Shown one piece after another: positions 18,436 to 26,779 of a stretch of 64,000 nt of DNA (positions are counted from its first letter, which is position 1; every line of letters begins with the position of its first letter). The translations under genes and the position numbers were made by a program. A model generated the notes under the pieces. That model saw only the letters and a list, made by a program, of their open reading frames with translations, did no database searches and was not told the origin of the DNA. The stretch comes from Pseudomonadota bacterium. GTDB taxonomy: Bacteria > Pseudomonadota > Alphaproteobacteria > Sphingomonadales > Sphingomonadaceae. Where the stretch lies: assembly GCA_023422695.1 (NCBI GenBank), contig JAFAGN010000234.1:10755-74754 (forward strand). The letters are read 5' to 3'.

Positions 18436-19350
18436 ATGGACCTGCGTTACGACGGGCGAGTTGTGGTGGTGACCGGAGCCGGCAATGGTTTGGGCAAATG
18501 CCATGCGCTCGAATTTGCAAAACGCGGCGCACAGGTGGTTGTGAACGATTTGGGCGGTGCCGGAGATGGCAGCGGCCTTGATGGCAGCGTCGCGGCGCAG
18601 GTCGTGAAAGAAATCGAGGCTTTCGGCGGCAGAGCCGTGGCCAACACCGACAGCGTAGAAGATGGAGCGCGCATCATCGAGCAAGCCATGGACGTCTTTG
18701 GCAAGGTCGATGTTCTTGTGAACAACGCGGGCATCTTGCGCGACACCGCGTTCCACAAGATGGACGATGCATCATGGGACGTCATCTATCGGGTGCATTT
18801 GCTCGGAGCCTTTCGCACGACCAGGGCCGCGTGGGATTGTATGCGCGGGGCCGGATATGGACGCATCTTGATGACGACCTCGGCTGCGGGAATTTACGGG
18901 AATTTCGGGCAATCAAACTACTCGGCCGCCAAATTGGGGATCCTCGGGCTGGCCAATTCGCTGGCGGTCGAAGGGGGCGCTAAGGGTGTCTATACCAACA
19001 CGATCGCGCCTACCGCGGCCTCGCGGCTCACCGCGACGGTTATGCCGCAAGCGATGCTCGACGCTCTGAAACCCGAATATGTTACCCCGCTTGCCACGCT
19101 ACTGTGTCATGAGAGTTCATCGGAGAATGGTGGTCTGTTTGAGGTCGGGGGAGGCTGGATTGCGAAGCTCCGTTGGGAACAGGCCAGGGGCGCGATGTTT
19201 GCGCCCGGTACGATGACCGCCGAAGCGCTGACCGACCGTTGGCAGGAGGTCGTATCTTTCGAGGACTCCCGGCACCCGGCAAGCATACAGGACACGTTGA
19301 AAACGCTTGGCGAGACGATCGGCATGCAATTTGGATTGTCGGTTCAATAG
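18436..19350 (+). CDS. SDR 3-hydroxyacyl-CoA dehydrogenase, multifunctional enzyme 2-like
   Basis: This 304-residue SDR has the cofactor motif TGAGNGLGK, NNAGILRD and the active site YSAAK (with TTSAAGIYG before it). The N-terminal DLRYDGRVVVVTG and the segment VNDLGGAGDGSG are characteristic of the dehydrogenase domain of peroxisomal multifunctional enzyme 2 (HSD17B4), which oxidises 3-hydroxyacyl-CoAs of branched or sterol side chains. AAGG ribosome site at 18422-18425. It supplies the step between the MaoC hydratase and the thiolase. Confidence 0.88.
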   Translation: MDLRYDGRVVVVTGAGNGLGKCHALEFAKRGAQVVVNDLGGAGDGSGLDGSVAAQVVKEIEAFGGRAVANTDSVEDGARIIEQAMDVFGKVDVLVNNAGILRDTAFHKMDDASWDVIYRVHLLGAFRTTRAAWDCMRGAGYGRILMTTSAAGIYGNFGQSNYSAAKLGILGLANSLAVEGGAKGVYTNTIAPTAASRLTATVMPQAMLDALKPEYVTPLATLLCHESSSENGGLFEVGGGWIAKLRWEQARGAMFAPGTMTAEALTDRWQEVVSFEDSRHPASIQDTLKTLGETIGMQFGLSVQ

Positions 19351-19917
19351 TCGTCGTTCGCTCTTCGGGCCTTTGGCTGACCCGCGCGGTCATCGGCCCG
19401 GGTAAGCCAGGAGAGGGAGGTCTGATCGGATCCGCGAACCATGTTTGATTTAGCCGAGGGTCGATGCGACGCTCCGCCGTGTGTGTCCGCTGCACAGAAA
19501 TAACGACTGGCACGAACGGTTGTAGTAACCGAAGCAACCGATGTAGTCCGGCCTTTTAGCGCGGCGACAATGCTGGTCATCGTTCGCGCTGGACGCACGT
19601 CGGCTGCTGCTCGATCTCAAACTGCCAGAAGTCCTCGGCTCGCGGTGTAGGGCGTACGGGCCAGCAAAGTCGGGAATCTGATTACGTCGCGCAATTAGTG
19701 GCGCTGCGTCTCCTTCGAGAACCAACGCATGGTCTGGTTCAGGTGCGGGCATAAGCTTGTTGATGATTCGATTCTTGGTTGAAGGAGCCGAAAACGTAGG
19801 CCTACGTTGCACCGCAAGATCGCCCTTAATATCACCCCAGGACTAGGCCCGCGCTCCGCGAATTTACGCCGCGAATTGTGCCAACTGTTCTGACGACGGA
19901 CAACTCAGACAACAGTG
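19351..19917. other. 567-base intergenic region without a recognisable gene
   Basis: It lies between the SDR (plus) and the Crp-like regulator (minus). A minus-strand open frame (19450-19812, 120 codons) has no domain I know and no good ribosome site. The only ordered feature is a 16-base perfect palindrome at 19793-19808. Confidence 0.4.
19793..19808. repeat. 16-bp perfect palindrome
   Basis: AACGTAGGCCTACGTT reads the same on both strands with no spacer. It is about 110 bases downstream of the Crp-like gene's stop, in otherwise featureless sequence. Function unknown; it could be a protein-binding site. Confidence 0.45.
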
Positions 19918-20652
19918 TTAGCCATTTGCAATAAGCTTCAAGCCGTTCAGATCGCAAAGCTCTATCTTTCCATAACCGACACGGACAAGACCGTCTCGCT
20001 CGAAAGCGGATAAATGCAGATTGACGGTCTTGCGAGTGACACCAATCATTTCACCAAGCATCTCTTGACTGATATTGATCATCGGAACTTCGGCTACAGG
20101 ACTGTCCCCGACCGTTGCCAGAAGGCGTGCAGCAATGCGCTCGCGCGGGCGAAGCGAGATCACTTCTGCGGCCATGCGTAATGCGCGACGCACATGAGCA
20201 TAAGCAAATCCAGCAATCGCGCGCCAGATTTCGGGCGAATCGATTGCGATCCGGTCTAGCGCGCTTTCGGACACCTCTAGCAAGATGCTTGGTTGTGCGC
20301 AGACGGCGGTAACGAGCCGTGGACCGCCGCTATAGCGTGTTGCATGGCCCAGCACCGAGCCGGGTTCGGCAAAGCCAATCATCACCTCGCGATCGCCAGG
20401 CGCGGCGCAAAAGGACTGTAACAAGCCGTCAATGACCACAAAAAGCCCGTTGCGATCATCGCCTTCGGCCTGGGCCCATTCACCGATGTTGAGGTACACA
20501 AGTCTTCCTTCGGTTACCAGTTTTCCGATCAAATCGGCCGAAAAATCTTTCAGCCATTCAGCCTCCCGCAGCACCTGCAGCGCCTGATACCGTTCCATTT
20601 TTTTCATCGCTGAATTGTAACTATCGTAACGGTTTGTCGCAAGGCTTTGCAC
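19918..20652 (-). CDS. Crp/Fnr-family transcriptional regulator
   Basis: The 244-residue form starts at GTG 20652, which has GAGG 7 bases upstream; an ATG at 20607 (229 residues) is possible but lacks a ribosome site. Residues about 25-150 form a cyclic-nucleotide-type beta-roll. The C-terminal winged helix contains ISQEMLGEMIGVTRKTVNLHLSAF (about residues 190-213). No FNR-type cysteine cluster is seen. It is divergent from the AtuA-like operon with only 39 bases between starts, so it probably controls that operon directly. Confidence 0.88.
   Translation of the reverse strand: MQSLATNRYDSYNSAMKKMERYQALQVLREAEWLKDFSADLIGKLVTEGRLVYLNIGEWAQAEGDDRNGLFVVIDGLLQSFCAAPGDREVMIGFAEPGSVLGHATRYSGGPRLVTAVCAQPSILLEVSESALDRIAIDSPEIWRAIAGFAYAHVRRALRMAAEVISLRPRERIAARLLATVGDSPVAEVPMINISQEMLGEMIGVTRKTVNLHLSAFERDGLVRVGYGKIELCDLNGLKLIANG
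20617..20630. promoter_or_regulatory. Direct repeat GTAAC-TATC-GTAAC near the crp-like/atuA-like divergent starts
   Basis: Two GTAAC copies 9 bases apart lie between the GTG and ATG start candidates of the Crp-like gene. If translation starts at the downstream ATG they fall in the shared promoter and could be a binding site. Low certainty. Confidence 0.25.
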
Positions 20653-20691
20653 TACCCATCCTCACATAAGCATAAGCGTAGAGGATAGGTC

Positions 20692-22521
20692 ATGGCTGCG
20701 ACGCCTAGCGATGCGAAGGTGATAAGAATCGGCGGCGCAACGGCCTCTTTCTCCGACACTGCGCTCTCTGTCCCCCAATTGCTTGAAGGCGGACAGCTCG
20801 ACTATCTGATTTTTGATTATCTTGCCGAAGGATCGATGGGCATTTTTGGGCGGTCGCAAGCCGCCGATGCGAATGCGGGATATGGGACCGAATTTTTGAC
20901 GGTGCATGTCGGACCGCATCTGCAAACAATTGAGTCACAAGGTCTGAAAGTCGTTGCCAATGCTGGAGGCGTCAATCCTTCAGGACTTGCTGCCGCGCTT
21001 GAACAACTGATCGAGGACGAAGGTCTTACGCTAAAAGTGGCCTTTGTCGCGGGCGATGACCTACGCGATCGCGTCAGCAGCTTACGCGCCACAGGATATC
21101 GTGACATGTTCGTCGGCAGTCCCTTTCCAGCTAATATCGTCAGTGCCAACGCTTATCTTGGAGCCTTTCCGATCGCCGCCGCGCTTTCCAAAGGCGCGGA
21201 TATTGTGATCACCGGACGCGTCGTCGACAGCGCCGTCGTTCTGGGGCCGCTTATTCACGAATTTGGCTGGGGCAAGGATGACCTGGATTTGCTCGCGGCG
21301 GGAACGCTGGCAGGTCATTTGCTTGAATGCGGGGCGCAGGTCACCGGCGGCACTTTCACCGATTGGCGCGACGTCCCCGATTGGGCCAATATCGGCTTCC
21401 CAATCGGCGAATGTCATGCCGATGGCAGCGTGGTGATCACCAAGCCCGACGGAACAGGCGGGTTGGTCTCAATCGGAACTGTGGCCGAGCAGATTCTCTA
21501 CGAAGTGAGTGATCCTGGCGATTATATCGTGGCTGATGTTCGCTGCGATTTTCGCGAGGTGAAGCTTGAGCAGATTGCGCCTAATCGCGTGCGAGTTAGC
21601 GGTGCGAAAGGGCGCCCACCGACCGATTCCTACAAAGCGTGCATCACCTTTGACGAAGGCTGGCGAACTATCGCGTATCAGCCGATCATTGGCGAGGAAG
21701 CCATTGAAAAGGCTTCACGGCAGGCGGAAGCGTTGGTTGCCCGTGGGCGGACGCTCCTGCGCGCGCACAATCTTCCCGATTTTACACGTACCGAGACGGT
21801 GATGATCGGCAACGAAGCCAGTTTTGGCGCGCACGCAATCTCGGGCGGTTGTCGCGAGGTGATCTGCAAGATCGTTGTCGATCATCCCGACCGCGAGGGC
21901 GCGGGGCTATTTGCGCGCGAACAATGGGCGGGCATTTCGGGCATGTCGGTAGGCACCTCGATCAATCTGGCCACCCAAGTGCTCCCGATGACCGGCGTGT
22001 TCCTATTTTTGATCGACAAAAAGGGGATCATGCCCCTGATGACAATAGATGGCGTCACACAGGAAGTGCCAGCAGCCAAGGGAATACCCGTTCAGCTGCA
22101 CCAGTCCGCCAGCGCAATCCCCCAACCCGAACATTCCCCGGCTGGCGTCGAAGTGGATCTCGTTCGGATGGCATGGGCGCGAAGTGGTGACAAAGGGCAT
22201 TTGTTTAACGTCGCGGTCATTGCGCGAAAACCCGAATATCTTCCTTATCTGCGCGCGGCGCTGTCGGAAGAAGCCGTGGGAGAATGGTATAGTCACCTGG
22301 GACCTGACGGGCGGGCTCCGCGTGTCGATCGCTATGAAGCACCAGGCCTCTACGCCCTGAATTTCGTAATCCACGACGCGCTGACCGGCGGGATCAATGC
22401 CAGCACCCGCCTCGATCCTGCGGCTAAAGGTATGGCGCAAATGTTGCTGCGTTTCCCGATCCGCGTTCCCTCAGCCCTTGCCGCCGAATTCCCTGACGCC
22501 CTCAGGTTTTCTGGAGTCTGA
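20692..22521 (+). CDS. AtuA-like (DUF1446) acyclic terpene utilisation family protein
   Basis: A 609-residue protein starting IRIGGATASFSDTALSVPQL, with ANAGGVNPSGL and DIVITGRVVDSAVVLGPL, the hallmarks of the AtuA/DUF1446 family. The last 100 residues (starting near VDLVRMAWARSGDKGHLFNV) match the small C-terminal domain fused in many members. AtuA is encoded with the citronellol/geraniol degradation genes of Pseudomonas, but its reaction is not established. Here it is the first gene of an operon running into Coq4-like, aldolase, SDR, monooxygenase and esterase genes. Confidence 0.88.
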   Translation: MAATPSDAKVIRIGGATASFSDTALSVPQLLEGGQLDYLIFDYLAEGSMGIFGRSQAADANAGYGTEFLTVHVGPHLQTIESQGLKVVANAGGVNPSGLAAALEQLIEDEGLTLKVAFVAGDDLRDRVSSLRATGYRDMFVGSPFPANIVSANAYLGAFPIAAALSKGADIVITGRVVDSAVVLGPLIHEFGWGKDDLDLLAAGTLAGHLLECGAQVTGGTFTDWRDVPDWANIGFPIGECHADGSVVITKPDGTGGLVSIGTVAEQILYEVSDPGDYIVADVRCDFREVKLEQIAPNRVRVSGAKGRPPTDSYKACITFDEGWRTIAYQPIIGEEAIEKASRQAEALVARGRTLLRAHNLPDFTRTETVMIGNEASFGAHAISGGCREVICKIVVDHPDREGAGLFAREQWAGISGMSVGTSINLATQVLPMTGVFLFLIDKKGIMPLMTIDGVTQEVPAAKGIPVQLHQSASAIPQPEHSPAGVEVDLVRMAWARSGDKGHLFNVAVIARKPEYLPYLRAALSEEAVGEWYSHLGPDGRAPRVDRYEAPGLYALNFVIHDALTGGINASTRLDPAAKGMAQMLLRFPIRVPSALAAEFPDALRFSGV

Positions 22522-22522
22522 A

Positions 22523-23329
22523 ATGCCCGATTATTCCTATCTCATGAAGGGTATCAAACCGGTCTCGACCGAGAGCAGCGTTCTGGTCAGCTCGTCCAAA
22601 TATCTCAACGATGCGCGCGTGCGCGACTGGGTTGGGACGCATTTATTGCGGCGTAACGGGTCTGATGTACCCACCCCGTCGGACTCGATCCAGCTCGTCC
22701 AGATTCTGCGCGAAGTTCAGGATATTGATCATATCAATGCACTGATTGCCGCTGAGCGACAGAAAAACTCCGAGCTCGATGCGTGGTTCAGCGAAGGCTT
22801 CTCGTCTAGTTTCACGCTCGAAAGTCTCAAGCAATATAGTCCCGATACGGTTGGCGGAATTTTTTACACGCAGCTCAACAACAATGCGCTCGACGTGAAT
22901 ATTGTCCCCCCATTTACACCGAAGAACGATTATGAATATTTTCAGCTCCGCGCCGGGCAGACCCATGATCTGGAGCATATTATGGGGGGTGGGGGTTTTG
23001 ATTTCATCGGCGAACTGGTACCTTACTATATGCGGCTGACGAATTTGTTCGTCCATTTGAGCCCCGAACTAGCGGGCGAGTTGTCCGCTTTCTCTATCCT
23101 GGGTTCAACCCGCATCATCACGCGAGCGGTTCTCCATTATCCGCAGACGTGGCTGATTACACAAAACGCGATGGAGCGCGGCGCGAGGGTCGGTCGCGAT
23201 TCTGCGCCGCTTTACATGATGAAGTTTGAAGAGGTGTTCGACATGACGCCTGAGGCAGCTCGTGAAAAGCTTTGCATCAAGAGTGTCGAATTTGTCGATA
23301 CCGCCCCGGCTTCTGCCCAGTGGAACTGA
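22523..23329 (+). CDS. Coq4-like protein in a catabolic operon
   Basis: The ATG at 22523 has GGAG 7 bases upstream and follows the AtuA-like stop by one base; 268 residues. The metal-binding signature of the Coq4 family, HDxxHx11E, is complete: H148, D149, H152 and E164 in QTHDLEHIMGG and FIGELVP. Coq4 is required for ubiquinone synthesis and has been linked to oxidative decarboxylation of the ring. The operon context (AtuA, aldolase, Baeyer-Villiger enzyme) argues for a paralogue used in degradation, not for a housekeeping quinone gene. Its substrate is unknown. Confidence 0.82.
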   Translation: MPDYSYLMKGIKPVSTESSVLVSSSKYLNDARVRDWVGTHLLRRNGSDVPTPSDSIQLVQILREVQDIDHINALIAAERQKNSELDAWFSEGFSSSFTLESLKQYSPDTVGGIFYTQLNNNALDVNIVPPFTPKNDYEYFQLRAGQTHDLEHIMGGGGFDFIGELVPYYMRLTNLFVHLSPELAGELSAFSILGSTRIITRAVLHYPQTWLITQNAMERGARVGRDSAPLYMMKFEEVFDMTPEAAREKLCIKSVEFVDTAPASAQWN

Positions 23330-23346
23330 GACAAGGATTCTGCGAG

Positions 23347-24129
23347 ATGAAAGCTCCGCAACGAAGCAATCCCATGATGGAAAAGCTGGCCCCGCGACCG
23401 GGCCGCTACCCGCTGCTTCCCAACCTGACAGCGCATCAGGAAGTGGCCTTGTTGTGCCGTACACTCCACCGCGAGGGCTACGACGACCATGTTGCAGGAC
23501 ATGTCACGCTGGCACAGCCGGACGGGACATTCCTGGTCAACCCCTGGGAACTTACTTGGGACGAAGTGACGGCCGCTGACATCATCCGCGTTGATGGGGA
23601 CGGGACCGTGATAGAAGGCGAATGGAATGTCACCCCGGCAATCGGTCTGCATCTGGCGGTCCATCGACGGCGGCATGACCTAAGGGTTGTCCTTCACAAT
23701 CATCCGCGCTGGGGTCTGATATGGTCGGCGTCGGGTCGCATACCGCCCGTGTATGACCAGACATCGGGCCAAGTTGAAGGCGATCCAGTTTTCTATGACG
23801 AATATGCGGGGACGGTCGACAGAGCGGCGGAGGCAGAGGCAGCCGCTGCCGCGGTGGGCGGAGCAAAGTGGGCGCTGCTAAAGAATCACGGCGTCTTCGT
23901 CGTCGCCAAGGATATTCGTCAGGCGCATCTGCGCGCGATTACCTTGGAACATCGTTGTCGGCTGGCATGGCAAGTGGAAACACTGGGCGAGGGACGGCCG
24001 ATTACCAACGCTGAATCCCTGCGCGTGGCGCAAATGTCCGACGATCTGGGCTTTCCCTTTATGTGGGAAGCGATGGCGCGTCGCGAAATCCGCTTGGACC
24101 CTAAGGTACTGGGCGACAGCGCACCGTAG
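23347..24129 (+). CDS. Class II aldolase/adducin-family protein
   Basis: The 260-residue protein has the zinc-site histidines of class II aldolases in LHNHPRWGLIW, a later histidine in LLKNHGVFVV, and DDHVAGHVTLAQPDG near the N-terminus. The family contains fuculose-phosphate aldolase-like enzymes, epimerases and decarboxylases, and members in degradation clusters probably split or isomerise hydroxy-acids. It follows the Coq4-like gene by 17 bases and precedes an SDR, which suggests consecutive steps on one carbon skeleton. Confidence 0.83.
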   Translation: MKAPQRSNPMMEKLAPRPGRYPLLPNLTAHQEVALLCRTLHREGYDDHVAGHVTLAQPDGTFLVNPWELTWDEVTAADIIRVDGDGTVIEGEWNVTPAIGLHLAVHRRRHDLRVVLHNHPRWGLIWSASGRIPPVYDQTSGQVEGDPVFYDEYAGTVDRAAEAEAAAAAVGGAKWALLKNHGVFVVAKDIRQAHLRAITLEHRCRLAWQVETLGEGRPITNAESLRVAQMSDDLGFPFMWEAMARREIRLDPKVLGDSAP

Positions 24130-24160
24130 GACCGAGCGAGCCCGACAAAGGAAGCAAAAA

Positions 24161-24205
24161 ATGAAAATTGTAACAAGGTCCCCGGTCATGGTTTGCTTCG
24201 CGTGA
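24161..24205 (+). CDS. 14-codon coupled leader peptide upstream of an SDR gene
   Basis: An ATG with a strong AAAGGA ribosome site 8 to 9 bases upstream opens a frame of 14 codons (MKIVTRSPVMVCFA) whose TGA overlaps the GTG start of the SDR as GTGA. The SDR itself has no good ribosome site. Translation of the SDR by coupling from this leader is the simplest reading. A frameshift that detached the original N-terminus is the alternative. Confidence 0.45.
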   Translation: MKIVTRSPVMVCFA

Positions 24206-25002
24206 CCATCGTCGTCATCACGGGCGCGGCGAGCGGCATCGGAGCGGGATTGGCGCGCCATGCTGCGTCGTTAGGCATGAGACTTGTGCTGGCGGATTGG
24301 GACGAGGCTGCGCTGGCTGAGGTGGCTGATAGCCTGTTTACCGAAGTGCTGGCGCTGCCCACTGACGTCCGTGACGAAGCCGCCGTTCAAGCACTGGCCA
24401 AAGCCGCTTATGATCGATTTGGCGAGGTCGACCTGTTGTTCAACAATGCGGGCGTCCTCTCCAGCGGATTGAGCTGGGAAATTGATGGGACCACTTGGAA
24501 ACGCTCCCTCGACGTAAACATTGGCGGCGTGGTGAATGTCATCCGGGCATTTGTACCGCGCTTGATCGCTGCGGATCGGCCATCGCGCATCGTCAATACG
24601 TCATCCTTGGGAGGGTTTCTGACATCTCCTTTCATGGCGCCCTACTCCGCAACCAAATTTGCGATCGTGGCCATCACCGAAGCCTTGGCAGGCGAGCTGG
24701 CCACTCAAGGCTGCAAGGTGCAGGTGTCCCTTCTGGCGCCCGGCCCTGTCAAAAGTGCGATCATGGACGAACAGGCGCCATCGCAAACCGCCGAATTCAT
24801 GACGATGATGCGGAGCATGACGAGCGAAAATGGCATGACTCCCGACGAGTTCGCGCCGTTGGTTTTCGCCAGTATCGCCCGCGGTGAATATTGGATCGTC
24901 CCGCAACCCGAATTTCTCGACACGGGACTTCGAGATCGCACCGACATGATCCTGAACCGAACGCCTCCGACCAGTTTCCTGGTGGTTGGACATCAGGAAT
25001 AG
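24202..25002 (+). CDS. Short-chain dehydrogenase/reductase
   Basis: Starting at the GTG coupled to the short upstream frame gives 266 residues; a TTG at 24193 is also in frame. The cofactor motif TGAASGIG is almost at the N-terminus, followed by NNAGVL and the catalytic SSLGGFLTSPFMAPYSATK (Tyr/Lys). It is a classical SDR, probably oxidising an alcohol or reducing a ketone that the next gene's Baeyer-Villiger enzyme uses. Confidence 0.85.
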   Translation: MTIVVITGAASGIGAGLARHAASLGMRLVLADWDEAALAEVADSLFTEVLALPTDVRDEAAVQALAKAAYDRFGEVDLLFNNAGVLSSGLSWEIDGTTWKRSLDVNIGGVVNVIRAFVPRLIAADRPSRIVNTSSLGGFLTSPFMAPYSATKFAIVAITEALAGELATQGCKVQVSLLAPGPVKSAIMDEQAPSQTAEFMTMMRSMTSENGMTPDEFAPLVFASIARGEYWIVPQPEFLDTGLRDRTDMILNRTPPTSFLVVGHQE

Positions 25003-25062
25003 AGCGACAAGCGCCGCCACTACGGAATGGTCATTTTTTGTATCAAGAGAAAATCTAAACCC

Positions 25063-26655
25063 ATGACTGAAAATTTCGATATCGTGATCATAGGGGCCGG
25101 ATTCTCAGGCCTTTATGCGGTTCACAAACTGCGCTGCAGCCATAAAGTGGTCTGTTTTGAAGCGGGCGGCGGCGTTGGCGGAACCTGGTATTGGAACCGC
25201 TATCCTGGTGCTCGCGTGGACATCAAGAGCGTAGAATATTCCTACGGCTTCGATGAAGAGCTTCAGCAGGAATGGAAGTGGCCGGAATATTTTTCCGCTC
25301 AGCCCGAATTGGAGCAATATGCTAATCACGTCGCCGATCGTTTTGAGCTTCGCGACGATATCCGGCTGTCAAACGCGGTGAAGTCTCTTCGTTTCGACGA
25401 GGAAAGCGGGCGCTGGCACGTTCGTTCTGAAAACGGCGATCACGTCATCTGCCGATATGTGATTGCCGCGACAGGAAGCCTGTCGGCCCCGAACATGCCC
25501 GATTGGCCTGGCCGCGAAAAATATCAGGGGGCGATCTATCATACCACCCAATGGCCGAGCGAACCGCTGGACTGGAAAGACAAGCGCGTCGGAATCATCG
25601 GAACGGGCTCGACCTGCATTCAAGCCGCTCCGATCCTGGCGGAGCGCTGCAAGCATCTCATGGTCTTTCAGCGCACGGCCGCGTTCAGCATGCCTTCCGG
25701 TAATCGACCCATGGACGCAGATCATGAGCGGAGTTGGAAAGACAATTATAGCGAACGGCGCGCGGCAATGCTCGACACTTATGGCGTGTCGTTGATCGAT
25801 TATGGCACCAAATCAGCGCACGAATGCACCCCAGAGGAGCAACAACAAATTCTCGAAGACGGCTGGACGTCCAAGAGCGCCTTTCAGATGATGGTCGCCT
25901 TTACCGACGTGATGACCGATCGCGACGCCAATGAGGTGGTCTGTGAATTCGTCAGAAACAAAATACGCCATATCGTCAAGGATCCGGAAACGGCCGAAAA
26001 GCTGTGTCCGACCACCTATCCGATAGGGGCTAAGAGACTTTGCATCGATAGTGGATATTTCGACATGTATAATCGCGACAATGTGTCGCTAGTGGATGTG
26101 AAGAACGCTCCGATTATTGCGTTTACCCCAACCGGACTTAGAACGACCGAAGCGACTCATGATCTGGACGTGATCGTCACAGCCACCGGGTTCGATGCCG
26201 TCACTGGCGCGCTAAAGCGGATCGATGTCGAAGGTTTAGATGGAATAAAGCTTCAAGACAAATGGCGCGATGGACCAACCAGCTATTTCGGTTTTTTGGT
26301 GGCGGGATTTCCAAATCTTTTCATGGTGCACGGACCGCTGTCGCCGGGCGCTCTTTCGCAGATGATCACAGCGGGTGAGTGGCAGGTTGATTTTATTGCG
26401 CGCGTTATTGATGGTGTGGAAAAGGACGGCTATTCGCGGATCGACACGACCGAGGCGGCGGAGAAATCCTGGGCACAGGAAGTCAATAGCGCCGCATCCC
26501 ACACTGTCCATCACCTCGCTGATTCCTGGTATAATGGGAAGAATATTGTGGGGAAAAAAGGTGGTTTCATGATCTATGTTGGCGGCTTTCCGCGGTATCG
26601 CGAGCTTAGCGAAACGGCAGTTCGCAACGATTATGAGGGGTTCTTGAGGAGTTGA
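25063..26655 (+). CDS. Baeyer-Villiger flavin monooxygenase
   Basis: The 530-residue product has an FAD Rossmann motif GAGFSGLYAVHKL (11-23), the GTWYWNRYPGARVD segment (40-53), and the Baeyer-Villiger fingerprint with Y154, G156, H160, W164 and P165 (the F/Y-x-G-x3-H-x3-W-P pattern). A second, NADPH-binding motif GTGSTCIQ (about 180-187) follows. Such enzymes insert oxygen next to a ketone to give an ester or lactone. The SDR before it and the esterase after it make a ketone-to-ester-to-acid sequence. Confidence 0.92.
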   Translation: MTENFDIVIIGAGFSGLYAVHKLRCSHKVVCFEAGGGVGGTWYWNRYPGARVDIKSVEYSYGFDEELQQEWKWPEYFSAQPELEQYANHVADRFELRDDIRLSNAVKSLRFDEESGRWHVRSENGDHVICRYVIAATGSLSAPNMPDWPGREKYQGAIYHTTQWPSEPLDWKDKRVGIIGTGSTCIQAAPILAERCKHLMVFQRTAAFSMPSGNRPMDADHERSWKDNYSERRAAMLDTYGVSLIDYGTKSAHECTPEEQQQILEDGWTSKSAFQMMVAFTDVMTDRDANEVVCEFVRNKIRHIVKDPETAEKLCPTTYPIGAKRLCIDSGYFDMYNRDNVSLVDVKNAPIIAFTPTGLRTTEATHDLDVIVTATGFDAVTGALKRIDVEGLDGIKLQDKWRDGPTSYFGFLVAGFPNLFMVHGPLSPGALSQMITAGEWQVDFIARVIDGVEKDGYSRIDTTEAAEKSWAQEVNSAASHTVHHLADSWYNGKNIVGKKGGFMIYVGGFPRYRELSETAVRNDYEGFLRS

Positions 26656-26779
26656 TCAGCTCGTCTCGAGCGTGGCGGGTACGGGAAATATTCGCCGATT
26701 GCATATTAGTTCGGGCGCCGGGCTTGGATCCGTCTCCGTTCTGCAGGCCGCCTCGCTTCGACCATCAGAGGACAATGCC

